NCBI GenBank assembly: GCA_965249215.1
Contig: CBDFLN010000001.1
Location: 372,001 to 436,000, forward strand
Reading direction: 5' to 3'
Source: G963667675 sp965249215
GTDB lineage: Bacteria; Chloroflexota; Dehalococcoidia; Lucifugimonadales; UBA3495
DNA: 64,000 nt
In this document: positions 16,562 to 26,188 of the stretch, in pieces
How the letters are laid out: each line of letters begins with the position of its first letter
Numbering within the stretch: the stretch's first letter is position 1
Made by a program: the position numbers and the translations under genes
The notes under the pieces: model-generated
The model's database searches: none
What the model was told of the DNA's origin: nothing
What the model saw: the letters and a program-made list of their open reading frames with translations, nothing else

Positions 16562-16843
16562 CTTTCACCTCACCCCGCAATTGGAACGGCAGGTTTTGCG
16601 CCGTCACTATGCCAATTGGTCCGTGGCCCGTTTCGTGTTCTATAGCCAGTTAGTCGCTATTTTATCGATATTCCCCATGATATATAAGATATTGGATAAC
16701 TATTAGGTAGGTTATTACGCTCAAATTATAACTAGCGGCCACAATATCAGGCGCGTTTCACAGTCAATTGACCTTGGAAATAGTCGTCCGGCCCTCGGGA
16801 GCCCCACAAACTCGCTGGCGGGCAACTCCGTCTGCCCCGCCTG
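16562..16843. other. A+T-rich leader region of the kinase gene
   Basis: Bases 16655-16735 are markedly A+T-rich for this genome. They include TATAAT on the minus strand (16725-16730), without a good -35 box at the right distance. This is the likely promoter zone of the kinase fusion gene. No gene was seen. Confidence 0.4.
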
Positions 16844-17617
16844 CTACCGGCGTGGCTCCCACGAGAAGAATCGGACCGAGAGCACGAGCCCGCCGACCAG
16901 CCACCCGGCCATTACCAGCAGGCCAACCCATTCGAAACCAGTACCAGTCTCGAAGGGATTGAACGCGGCATGCATCGCAGATGCGAAGTGCTTCACCGGG
17001 AAGACATTCGCGAAGGTGGTAAGCCAGGCGGGCGCATCTTCCAAGGGGATGAAGATGTCGGATACGAACAGCAGCGGCATTACCAGCCCGTTCACGATGG
17101 CGGGAGAGGCTTCCGCATTAGGGATGGCCGCCGTAACCGCCAGCCCCAGCGCGCAGAAGGTGCCGGCGCCCACCGCAAGCGTCAAGAGAAACGCAGGGCT
17201 CGTGTTGGTGGGTACGTCAACCCCGTAGAACAGTGTCCCGGCCGCCGCCACTATAGCGACCAGCAGGATGGCCAAGACAATGGAGTGGACTATCCTTCCG
17301 CACAGGAACGTCCAGCCGGGCAGAGGCGTGCCTCGTATGCGCTTCAGCAGCCCCTGGTCCCGGGCGAAGCACACGCCCACCGACACGTTGTTGAAGCAAG
17401 TGTATATCACCGCCATGGCGACTATGGCCGGTACGTAGAAGGTGGACGTGTTCGTCGTCCCTTCCGGAAGGACCAGCTCGCGGCTGCCGAATAGAAGATT
17501 GAAGATGACGAGGAACATTAACGGGAAAACGAACACGAAGAACGCCGCCAGAGGGTTGCGCCAGAAAGCCCTGTTCTCGTACCGGACCTGCCTCAATGCC
17601 AGCGCCAGGGAGTTCAT
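16844..17617 (-). CDS. ABC-2 type exporter permease
   Basis: A 257-residue ABC-2 membrane protein with about six spans: a first hydrophobic block at residues 22-42 (LAAFFVFVFPLMFLVIFNLL), then several more, ending near VMAGWLVGGLVLSVRFFSW. The start codon overlaps the stop of the ATPase gene by four bases (ATGA), so the two form one exporter. Such pairs (DrrAB, NodIJ and similar) export drugs, lipids or polysaccharides; the substrate is not evident. Confidence 0.88.
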   Translation of the reverse strand: MNSLALALRQVRYENRAFWRNPLAAFFVFVFPLMFLVIFNLLFGSRELVLPEGTTNTSTFYVPAIVAMAVIYTCFNNVSVGVCFARDQGLLKRIRGTPLPGWTFLCGRIVHSIVLAILLVAIVAAAGTLFYGVDVPTNTSPAFLLTLAVGAGTFCALGLAVTAAIPNAEASPAIVNGLVMPLLFVSDIFIPLEDAPAWLTTFANVFPVKHFASAMHAAFNPFETGTGFEWVGLLVMAGWLVGGLVLSVRFFSWEPRR

Positions 17618-18558
17618 CCTTCCCCATCCCCCTGCTCAGTGGCTCCGGCCAGCCCGATGAAAACGTCCTCTAGGGTCGGCGTCGATACGGCCAGTTCTTC
17701 AAGCTCGATTCCCCGCTCTAGGGCCCAGCCAGTGAGCTGGTGCAGGCTGCCGGTCGACGTACCCGTCGTAATCGTGTACCGGCCATCGTCGCCCCCGCCC
17801 TCCGCCACCAGGCCTTCAGGCGGGACGCCGGTTCCTGGCGGGGTCTTGAACCGGATGATCGTGGAACCGCTTCTATGCGTCAGTTCTCCCGGGGTCCCCT
17901 CGGCGACAATCTCTCCCTTCACAATGATTGCCACGCGGTCGGCCAGATGCTCGGCCTCATCCATGTAGTGGGTCGTTAGCACCACCGTCTTGCCGAGAGA
18001 TCGCAGGTTGCCGACCATCTCCCAGGCCCCCCGTCGCGCCGCCGGGTCCAGGCCCGTCGTCGGCTCGTCAAGGAAGAGCAGGTCCGGGTCTCCCGCGAGC
18101 CCGATGGCTACGTCCAGCCGCCGCTGCTGGCCCCCAGACAGCCGGCGGACCCTGGTGCGGCGCTGTTCGTGCAGCCCGATGACGTCCAGTATCTCCTCGA
18201 GCGGCAGCGGGTGAGGATAGTATCCTCGGAACAGGTCTATCGTCTCCTCGACCGTCAGGTACGGCTCGACGCCCGTCGTCTGCAGCACGATGCCGATACG
18301 CCGCTTGAGATGGCGATCGTTGAGCCCTGGGTCGTGGCCCAGGACCGAGACGTCGCCGGCGGTTCGCTCGCGATGCCCCTCCAGTATCTCTATGGTCGTC
18401 GTCTTACCGGCCCCGTTGGGCCCAAGGAGAGCGAAAACTTCTCCCTTCGATACACTCAGGTCTATGCCTCGTACGACCTCCACGTTGCCGTACGACTTCC
18501 GCAAGCCGCGCACTTCGATGGCAAGCGAGGAGTCCTCCGACGTGTTGGGGCCCGACAT
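17614..18558 (-). CDS. ABC-2 exporter ATP-binding protein (DrrA-like)
   Basis: An ATPase of the DrrA/CcmA group with Walker A GPNGAGKTT, signature LSGGQQRR, Walker B LLFLDEPT and the switch His in TTHYMDEAEHL. The C-terminal 80 residues form the small accessory domain typical of DrrA-type exporters. An ATG at 18558 (start MSGPNTSED) is preferred to a TTG eight codons upstream; neither has a strong ribosome binding site. It is first in the exporter pair. Confidence 0.9.
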   Translation of the reverse strand: MSGPNTSEDSSLAIEVRGLRKSYGNVEVVRGIDLSVSKGEVFALLGPNGAGKTTTIEILEGHRERTAGDVSVLGHDPGLNDRHLKRRIGIVLQTTGVEPYLTVEETIDLFRGYYPHPLPLEEILDVIGLHEQRRTRVRRLSGGQQRRLDVAIGLAGDPDLLFLDEPTTGLDPAARRGAWEMVGNLRSLGKTVVLTTHYMDEAEHLADRVAIIVKGEIVAEGTPGELTHRSGSTIIRFKTPPGTGVPPEGLVAEGGGDDGRYTITTGTSTGSLHQLTGWALERGIELEELAVSTPTLEDVFIGLAGATEQGDGEG

Positions 18559-19025
18559 GCCTGCATGGTAGGTGTGGAGCAAACTAGCGTCAAGTTGACG
18601 ACGCCCATAGTCTGCTCCGACTTGAGTGACGCAGATGGTCCGCTCACCTTGATGTTTGTCGTTGCTCTACTTGCGCATTTGCAGGGCCCACCAGAGTATC
18701 CCGCCAATGGTTTTATCGGCCCTCGCGCAACGGTGTCTTGTTTGCTTATGGGGTCTCTATAGGGTCGTCTGCATCGGAGCGAATCCCATATTCAAACCGG
18801 AGCGGGCCTGGGTCTAGTCCCACCCTATTCGCCGCATTGGCGCCTTGGCCGCCCGGGAAGCCTCAACGGGCTCTATTCCCAGCAGATCCCGTAGCGCCGC
18901 TGGCTTGGCCCGGCCGCCGGCCCCATCCGCGCCCCCACTACATCTCGATGCCATACCCCAGCCGCAGCGTCGTTGAACCGGGCCTCGGCCTCAGCGTATA
19001 GTACCGCCAGGAAGGGAGTACAGGC
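18559..19025. other. Intergenic region between divergent genes
   Basis: About 470 bases between the exporter ATPase (minus) and the FAD oxidase (plus). I see no gene. A ribosome binding site GGAAGGGAG for the oxidase is at its right end. Control sites for both genes presumably lie here but none stands out. Confidence 0.4.
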
Positions 19026-20225
19026 ATGGCCGATTCAGACGTAATTGTTATCGGGGGCGGTATCGCGGGGGCATCCACCGCCTATCACCTGGCCGACCTC
19101 GGCCGCGCAGTTCTCCTCCTGGAGCGGGGAGAGATTGCATCCGAAGCCTCCGGGGTCAACGCCGGAGGCATCGGGGCGCTGGGCTGGGGTGACCTCCCCG
19201 ACCTCGACTCCTATTTGACCATGGGCAGCCTCCATATTTTCAAGCAACTCCAGCTTGAACAAGGCTACGACATCGAGTTCCGGGCCTCAGGCGCCCTCCA
19301 GGCAGTCCAGACGAGACAACAGTACGAATTCGCCAGGGATCGGGTGCTGTCGTTGAAGTCCCGCGGCTACGTAGCGGACCTGCTGCCGGTACGCGAGGCT
19401 AGAAGCATCGAGCCGGAGTTGAACCCGGAACTGGCCGGGGCGTTGCACATGCCGCTGCGGGCCCAGGCCGACCCAAAAAAGACCACACGGGCCTTCGCTC
19501 ACGCCGCAGCGCAACGCGGCGCTGAAATCATCACCGGGCAGGAAGTGACTGGACTCAGCCGGCAACCCAACGGCTCCTTCCGCGTCGTATGCGGACGGGA
19601 AGCGTACAGCGCAAATAGCCTGGTGCTCGCAGCAGGAGCCTGGTGCGGCCCGTTGGGCCGGATGCTGGGACTGCACGTCCCCATCGTCCCGGTCCAGGGC
19701 CAGATGTGGGCTACCGACCCTCTGCCGCCCAGAGTGTTCAATACGATTTCCGCGACTGAATCACCATTGCACTGGAGAGACCATCCAGGCAACGACTCCG
19801 GCGCTCCCCCGGAACTGACCCACGTCGCCGGGCGGCGGGTCACGCGGCACCTGTATGGGCGGCAGACCAAGGATGGAGAGCTGATTTTCGGCGGCGCCCG
19901 CCGGATGACCGGCTACGACAAGGCCGTGGACCCGGCAGGCATCGAAGTGAATTTCGCGCACGCGGCCGAGGCCCTGCCCATGCTGGGGCCGCAGTCCATT
20001 AGCCGGACGTGGTCGGGTTTGATGCCTTTTTCTCTTGATGGAAGACCCATCATAGGCAGGATTCCCCAGATAGATGAGCTGTACATTGTGACCGGTCTCG
20101 CTTCATCCGGGTTCGGGCGCGGGCCCATGGCAGGCAAGCTGATTGCAGGCTGCGTTCACACCGGACACCCGCATCCGGTGTTGTCCGAATCGGACCCGGC
20201 CAGGTGCGTCACCACCAGGGTCTGA
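19026..20225 (+). CDS. FAD-dependent oxidoreductase, DAO family (glycine/D-amino-acid oxidase type)
   Basis: A 399-residue flavoprotein. The FAD dinucleotide fold is at the N-terminus (VIGGGIAGASTAYHLADLGR, then LLLERGEIASEASGVNAGGI), and the C-terminal FAD contact is GLMPFSLDGRPIIGRIPQ with the final helix GLASSGFGRGPMAGKLIAG. The DAO family includes sarcosine, dimethylglycine and D-amino-acid oxidases, which transfer electrons from secondary or tertiary amines. It stands alone on the plus strand next to the broken OYE-type gene. The substrate is unassigned. Confidence 0.88.
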   Translation: MADSDVIVIGGGIAGASTAYHLADLGRAVLLLERGEIASEASGVNAGGIGALGWGDLPDLDSYLTMGSLHIFKQLQLEQGYDIEFRASGALQAVQTRQQYEFARDRVLSLKSRGYVADLLPVREARSIEPELNPELAGALHMPLRAQADPKKTTRAFAHAAAQRGAEIITGQEVTGLSRQPNGSFRVVCGREAYSANSLVLAAGAWCGPLGRMLGLHVPIVPVQGQMWATDPLPPRVFNTISATESPLHWRDHPGNDSGAPPELTHVAGRRVTRHLYGRQTKDGELIFGGARRMTGYDKAVDPAGIEVNFAHAAEALPMLGPQSISRTWSGLMPFSLDGRPIIGRIPQIDELYIVTGLASSGFGRGPMAGKLIAGCVHTGHPHPVLSESDPARCVTTRV

Positions 20226-20391
20226 CAGCCGCTGGCTGTGCCAGATGGCAGCGCGGCGTCAAAGTCTATACTCGAACGCGGCGGCAACCTTGGCGCTCTG
20301 GCTGTAGAAGTGTCGATTCGCTCCAAGAATTAACGGCCCAGGCACTATCTACGTGAGGCCGGGCCGGTCGAGCCGTTAGCCGGTCGAGCCC

Positions 20392-22604
20392 TCAGATTGA
20401 CAAGGCCACCTTGTGCGCCTGGTACGTCGCCATCTCGATGTCCCGGGGTTGGGCGCAGTCCCCCACCGCGTGCAGCCCCTCGACCTTCCCCTTCAGACGT
20501 CTGTACAGGCCGTCGTCGGCCAGGCCGCCCCCGGCTATCACCACCGTGTCCACCGATTCTATCCTCCAGGTTTTCGCCGGGTTCACCACGTGGTAGACCT
20601 CCACCCAGCTCTCCCCGATTCGGGCCACCCCCGTCATGGGGCTCATGGTGACGCCCTTCTCCACCAGTCTTCCGTACAGGTGGTGCCACACGGCCCGGGC
20701 ATGTATGCCGTTGCCCACGTAAGGCAGCCCCGTCACTATCTCCGCCTGCTTCCCCTGGTCCGCCAGGTAGTCCGCCAGCAGGCAAGCCGGCGGGTTGCCT
20801 TGGGTGTCAACTATCACCACCCGCTCCCCGGTCTCTGCCCCGTTCAGCACGTCGGCCACAGACAGCACGTTCTTGCCTTCAGCGCCTGGTATCTCGGTCA
20901 TGTAGGGCGTCGAACCGGTGGCTACGATCACGGCGTCCGGAGTTTCAGCCAACACAGCATCCACGTCTGCTTCTACCCCCAGTCTCACGTCCACCCCCAG
21001 CTTCGGCAACTGTCTCTCCCCAAACAGGATTATCTCTTCGAAGGACTGGCGCAGGGGTGGCTTCATAGCCAGCTTGACCTGCCCGCCCAACCGTTCCGAG
21101 CGTTCGAACAAGACCACCTGGTGTCCCCGCTCCGCCGCCACCCGGGCCGCTTCCATGCCCGCAGGTCCGCCGCCTACCACCACGACCTTCTTCCTTACCG
21201 GCGCCCGTCCCGGCTCGGCCCAGTCCTTCTCGTGACCGGTCACCGGGTTGTAGATGCAGGTGATCGGTAGACCCAAATTTGATCCCCGGCCGGCGCAGCT
21301 CTGGTTGCACGCGATGCAAGCCCGGATATCCTCCACCCGCCCCTCTCTGGCTTTGTTGGGGAAATGGGGATCGGCGATTAGCTCCCTGACCAACCCCACC
21401 AGGTCCATTTTCCCGGCGGCCAGCACTTCCTCGGCCAGGGCCGGAGTATTAATCCGGCCGGCGCCTATCACTGGCAGGTCCACCAGCTCCTTTATTCCTG
21501 CCGCCTTATCAAATTTGATCCCCGGCCGGCGCAGCTCTGGTTGCACGCGATGCAAGCCCGGATATCCTCCACCCGCCCCTCTCTGGCTTTGTTGGGGAAA
21601 TGGGGATCGGCGATTAGCTCCCTGACCAACCCCACCAGGTCCATTTTCCCGGCGGCCAGCACTTCCTCGGCCAGGGCCGGAGTATTAATCCGGCCGGCGC
21701 CTATCACTGGCAGGTCCACCAGCTCCTTTATTCCTGCCGCCTTATCGGCGAACTCACCCGGCGCGTGGTAGTAAGGCGGCACGTGGTAGCGAATCGACAC
21801 CTCGCCGGGCATGTTGCCCATCCATACATTGAGGTAGTCAAGCAGCCCCGAGCCGTCAAGCAGCCGGGAAATAGTCTTCAGGTCTTCGTAAACCAGGCTG
21901 TAGGCCACCGCGTCGTCGTACAGCCGCACTCCCAGGAGCAGGTCTGGCCCCAGCGCATCCCGCACCGCCCGCAGCGCCTCCATCATGAAGGTAGCCCGCT
22001 CCTCCAGGGTGTCGCCGCCGTACTTGTCCTCGCGGCGGTTGCTGTAGTCATGCAGGAACTGGGACATCAGCCCGTATGACCCGACGCCCACCTCCACTCC
22101 GTCCAGTCCGCCGCTCCGTACTCGTCGAGCGGCCTGACCGAAGGAATCGACGATTTCCTCCACTTCGGCGATGCTCATTTCGTGGGGCATCACCTGGGCG
22201 TAGCCGAAACCCGGGTTCGGTACCGCAGATGGCGCCATGGTCACCCAGTCGCCATTCAAGGATTGCCGGTGGCCTGGGCCCGCCTTGCTGCCTTGGTGGG
22301 TGATTTGGGCCATCACCGGCACCGGGAACTCGTGGACCAGGTCGGCGACCCGCTGGTACTTGGGAATTATCGCGTCGTCCCAGTTCAGGTGCACCCGCCC
22401 GCTGGTCGGATGCACCGCACAACCGCCGATGGTGACCAATCCCGCCCCGCCATTGGCCCTCTCCCGCAAATAGTATCCATAGTCCTCGGTGGGCATCCCC
22501 GACTCGAAGAAATAGCCTCTGTGGCCCGCCACCACGATCCTGCTTTGAAGTGTGAACTTGCCTAGCTGGAAGGGAGTGAACAGCCGCGGATATTGTTGTG
22601 CCAT
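20392..22604 (-). pseudogene. OYE-family FMN/[4Fe-4S]/FAD oxidoreductase broken by a 236-bp tandem duplication
   Basis: Homologous along its whole length to the intact 658-residue protein at 37436-39412. The first 355 or so residues, the FMN barrel, read from 22604 down to a premature stop at 21492. The second part, with the iron-sulfur cysteines and the FAD/NAD domain (KKVVVVGGGPAGMEAARVAA), is open from inside the duplication to 20392. The cause is a perfect direct repeat: 21275-21510 equals 21511-21746, and 236 is not a multiple of three. Removing one copy leaves 1977 bases, exactly the length of the intact paralogue. Two separate polypeptides could in principle be made. A recent mutation or an assembly error are both possible. 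Confidence 0.9.
21275..21746. repeat. Perfect 236-bp tandem duplication
   Basis: Two adjacent copies (21275-21510 and 21511-21746) appear identical base for base when read side by side. They cover the end of the FMN barrel and the first iron-sulfur cysteines of the OYE-type gene. The right-hand native junction (GGGTCTACC after CAAATTT on the minus strand) is retained only by the copy at 21275. No longer microhomology is visible at the junction. Confidence 0.95.
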
Positions 22605-22745
22605 TTAATCACCCCTATCGGTATTTCCCTTGAAGTAGATGATTTTCCTCTACCCGTGTCTGTGGTTGGCCCGGACTATACTTCCGCGCCCTCAGCCGGT
22701 CAATCGCTCCGCCGTTGCAAGACAACCGCTGACCTGCCGGGCTAA

Positions 22746-24131
22746 TCAACCGGCAATCGCCCGGCTCTCGGCGGCGGCGGGCCGTCCCGGAGGGTCCCCC
22801 ACCCACAGAAACAGAGAAGAGCCGCACAAGGAGACTACAGCGATGATCCAGAAAGCTAGGTCGAAGGTGCCTAGATTATCCCTCATCAAGCCGGCAAAGA
22901 CGGGCGCCGCGAACAGGCAAATGCTCGACGGCACTCTGGATAGGCCGCTAATGGCCGCGAAAGCCTTGCGCCCGAAGTAGGTGCCGCGAAGAGACTTGGT
23001 TACCGGAGTACGCACTCCGAACCCGATGCCAAACAGCACCGCGAATAGGAGCAGCATCTCCATGTCCCTGGAAACCACGAGCACCACCATGGCCACGGAC
23101 TGCAGGGCGGAGAACACGAAGGCCACCACCTTGATGGGGAATCTATCGCCAATGTAGCCGCCCACCAGTATGAAGATCGAATGGGTCCCCGTATAGACGG
23201 CCGACACTAAGGCTATGTCCTTCAGGGAGTAACCGCGGTCATCCAACATAAGGCCCATGTGGACTAACAACGTAACGATCACCCCGGCCGAGAGCGCATT
23301 TGCCGAGCTGATCAACCAGAAGGACCTTGCCCTCATGGCTTCCTGTAACGTATAGCCCGGCTCCTCTATCAGACCCCGAGCGCTGGTTACTCCGGTGTCC
23401 GCCGCGGATTCGGCAGCCTCAGCGGGTGGGTCGCCGTCGGGCCTCAGACCCACGTCCTCGGGCCGGTTGTGCACCAGCAAAGAACAAGGGACGGCCAGCG
23501 CCATTACCAAGACGCCAATGAAAAAAGCCGTAGTCCTCCATCCGAAGCGCTCCGCTTCGTTTGGGTCTATCCCGCCAATGGACCAGGCAAGCAGAATGGG
23601 CGTCAGAATGCCCCCAACAGCCAACCCCTCGGTCATAAGGGACATCGCCCGGGTCTTGTACCGGACGAACCAGTTGTTTACCGCGACCTCCACCGCGATC
23701 AGGGCGGACAGACCCGACCCGAAGCTCATGATGAAGAATATCGCGTACAGTTGCCAAAGCTGCTGGACCTGGCTGAACAATGCGAAGCTCAGGCCGAACA
23801 GGATCATGCCTAGGAATATGCAACGCCGGGGCCCCAGCTTTTGCACTACCAGCCCTTCCACCGGGCCCAAGAACCCTCCTTCGATTTGGGTGATGGCAAA
23901 GGCCCAGGACATCTGCCCCGCGGTCCAGCCGAAGGCGTTTCGCAACACCGGGTTCCATATGGAAAGGCCCCAGTAGAACGGCGCATCCGCCACTGCCAGT
24001 ACCAAGGCGCCGATGCCCGCCACGAACCAGCCGCGGAACACACTCCGCGCCCGGCGGACGACGCCCGGCGCGGTGGCGATGGTCATGAGGGCAAGGCCGG
24101 AGGCGAGGACCAGCAGGCCGGTGGACATCAT
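22746..24131 (-). CDS. Major facilitator superfamily transporter (OFA-like)
   Basis: A 461-residue protein with about twelve hydrophobic spans plus one extra at the N-terminus. Residues 34-60 (FVAGIGALVLAVADAPFYWG) open the first half, the cytoplasmic linker contains HNRPEDVGLRPDGDPP, a signature of the oxalate/formate-antiporter-like branch of monocarboxylate MFS proteins, and the second half begins near ARSFWLISSANALSAGV. It probably moves an organic acid. It is followed at 160 bases by a second MFS gene on the same strand. Confidence 0.88.
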   Translation of the reverse strand: MMSTGLLVLASGLALMTIATAPGVVRRARSVFRGWFVAGIGALVLAVADAPFYWGLSIWNPVLRNAFGWTAGQMSWAFAITQIEGGFLGPVEGLVVQKLGPRRCIFLGMILFGLSFALFSQVQQLWQLYAIFFIMSFGSGLSALIAVEVAVNNWFVRYKTRAMSLMTEGLAVGGILTPILLAWSIGGIDPNEAERFGWRTTAFFIGVLVMALAVPCSLLVHNRPEDVGLRPDGDPPAEAAESAADTGVTSARGLIEEPGYTLQEAMRARSFWLISSANALSAGVIVTLLVHMGLMLDDRGYSLKDIALVSAVYTGTHSIFILVGGYIGDRFPIKVVAFVFSALQSVAMVVLVVSRDMEMLLLFAVLFGIGFGVRTPVTKSLRGTYFGRKAFAAISGLSRVPSSICLFAAPVFAGLMRDNLGTFDLAFWIIAVVSLCGSSLFLWVGDPPGRPAAAESRAIAG

Positions 24132-24292
24132 GGCGCGGGCCCCTCGATCTTCATCCCGGAAAAGAGCCTCCGGATAGAATCTTGGCTAACCCACCCCACG
24201 GCCCAAGAGTACCACAGACTTTCGCCGATATTACCTTGCCGGCAGTAGACGCCTCGACGACTAAATCGCGGTCTCGATTGCCAAGTCGGGCC

Positions 24293-25522
24293 TCAGTTAT
24301 GGGCGGGGCCCGGCGTCGACCTCGGCAAGAGAAAGCCCGCAATGATCAAGGCCCAAGCGGTGGCCGCCGCCACCGCGAAGCCCGGCATGAAACTGCCGAA
24401 GACGTCCCTGAACACGCCCACCACCAGGGGCGACAGGAACATGCCAAAACTGCTCACCGAGAAAATAACTCCCCAAACTATCGCCAGCTTCTCCGGCGTC
24501 ATGCCTGGCAGTCCCATGGGCAGCGACAAAGAGATGGGACTGTACAGGTGAGTGCCTATGCCCAGCACGATTATCGAGATGTATATCCAGGCCAGGTTGC
24601 CGAACAGGAAGGTCCCGGGCCCACCCACGACCGCCAGTACGCCACTCGCTATGATGAAATTCCTGGACGGTCCGATACGGTAAGACGCGAACCCCGCCGC
24701 CAGCAACGCGAAAATCCCGGCAAAGGGCAAGAGACTGGTGGCGATGCCAGCCTCGTCCAGTTCGAAACCCCTCACCTCGTTGAAGAAACTTGGCAGATAG
24801 CTGGTAAGGGCCGTATACTGGGTAAGAGCCCCCGTTTCAACTGCCACCAACAACAAGACCGTGCGGTCGGATATCACCGCCCAAATAGCCCGAGGCGAAA
24901 AACTGGGCGGCGCCGCCGCTTCCCTTACCGGCCCGCTCAAGGGAATCCAGGCTACCGCTCCCAACACCGACAGGGCGCTGAACGCCGCCAGGGCCCATTG
25001 CCAGCTCAAGGCCTCGGCTAGCAGTGCAGCCCCGAACAACGAAGCAGCAATCCCAATGTTCAGGGCCGACACGTTCAACCCATTCATTACAAGGGTCTCT
25101 CTCAGGCGGAACCACTGCATAACCAGCGGGCCGGCGACAATGCCGGCAGTGACAAATCCCGCTCCCGCAGCCACCCGCAACGCCAACAGCGTCGCGAAGT
25201 TGCCGGCCAACGGCGTCAGCACCGGAAGGGCCATCAAAAACCAGCTTATCGCGTATGACCGTCTCATCCCAATGCGGGCGATTATCATCCCACCGGGCAG
25301 GCCCATGCCGGCGGCCATCAGGAGGGGCAGGGTGATTAGCAGCGAGGCGGTAGTCCAGTTGATCGAATACTCCTCGACGATCAAAGGCAAAAGAGGCGAG
25401 GGGGCCAGCAGGGCCATCCCCGCTGCCAGGTACCCCAATACGGTGAAGCCGCCGATTACGTACCGGTAACGCGGTAGGGAGAGCCTCGGGTCGTCCTGCG
25501 CCTGGTTCAATTCAGTCCCCAA
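24293..25522 (-). CDS. Major facilitator superfamily transporter
   Basis: A 409-residue, twelve-span MFS protein of the CynX/NimT-like type: YRYVIGGFTVLGYLAAGMAL begins the first span, and loop 2-3 has the usual Gly/Arg pattern (GGMIIARIGMRRSYAIS). The N-terminal 20 residues are hydrophilic. It precedes the other MFS gene in transcription order, but the two are not close relatives, so they may move different compounds. Confidence 0.87.
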   Translation of the reverse strand: MGTELNQAQDDPRLSLPRYRYVIGGFTVLGYLAAGMALLAPSPLLPLIVEEYSINWTTASLLITLPLLMAAGMGLPGGMIIARIGMRRSYAISWFLMALPVLTPLAGNFATLLALRVAAGAGFVTAGIVAGPLVMQWFRLRETLVMNGLNVSALNIGIAASLFGAALLAEALSWQWALAAFSALSVLGAVAWIPLSGPVREAAAPPSFSPRAIWAVISDRTVLLLVAVETGALTQYTALTSYLPSFFNEVRGFELDEAGIATSLLPFAGIFALLAAGFASYRIGPSRNFIIASGVLAVVGGPGTFLFGNLAWIYISIIVLGIGTHLYSPISLSLPMGLPGMTPEKLAIVWGVIFSVSSFGMFLSPLVVGVFRDVFGSFMPGFAVAAATAWALIIAGFLLPRSTPGPAHN

Positions 25523-25616
25523 CTATGCCCCTCTATCCAGCCCTTGGTTACACCGCGCAGCCGAAGCCGCCCTGGCAAGACCTTCCTCGTCTCCTGACCC
25601 CGGCTTGGCTGCCGGT

Positions 25617-26060
25617 CTACCCTGTCAACCAGTTCGCCGCGTACCCTGCCGCGCATGCACCCCCCATCGCCGGCGCAACGTACAGGACGAACACCCGGAC
25701 CCGCACCACTGCGGCTACGGCCACCGAGGCATAGAGGCTGACCGCAACGCCGGAGATCATGAGTCCCAGGGCGGCTCCGAAACTCATGCCCATGTCCATC
25801 ACCCCCCTGACAAAGGGCAACGCCGCATAGCCGTCCAAGTACATGGGAGCGCCTACCACTACCGCCGGCAGCAACGCGACCAGGCCGCGCCCCACTGCTA
25901 TCAGCATATCGGTGTTTGCTGCGGGCGCTACCGACCCCGCGGCCAGCAATGCCGCGGTGACCGGCCAGAGCAACCCAAACCGGGTCACCAAAAAGCTGCT
26001 GGGACCCCGGCGCCGAATGGCAGCGACCTTGGGAAATGAACTGAATTCCACAGAGGCCAT
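25617..26060 (-). CDS. Possible small membrane protein
   Basis: An open frame of about 147 residues (from an ATG at 26060, sequence MASVEFSSFPKVAAIRRRG) with three to four hydrophobic stretches, for example VTAALLAAGSVAPAA and FGAALGLMISGVAVSLYASV. I recognise no family and see no clear ribosome binding site. A plus-strand frame also runs through this region, so coding is not certain. It could be a remnant of a larger transporter. Confidence 0.3.
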   Translation of the reverse strand: MASVEFSSFPKVAAIRRRGPSSFLVTRFGLLWPVTAALLAAGSVAPAANTDMLIAVGRGLVALLPAVVVGAPMYLDGYAALPFVRGVMDMGMSFGAALGLMISGVAVSLYASVAVAAVVRVRVFVLYVAPAMGGACAAGYAANWLTG

Positions 26061-26188
26061 TACGGCACCAGCATAACAGGGGTGCACCCCCACGAATAGC
26101 TACCCGGCAGGTTGGCGAAATCCCCTGTTACGAGTCAGTGGCTCCAATAGAAAAGAACGGCAATTCGGCGAATTGGCGTCCTCGGCCG

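Noticed and set aside
20392..22604. Two separate genes, an FMN barrel protein and an FAD protein
   Set aside because: The overlap is fully explained by the 236-bp duplication, and the joined length equals the intact paralogue.
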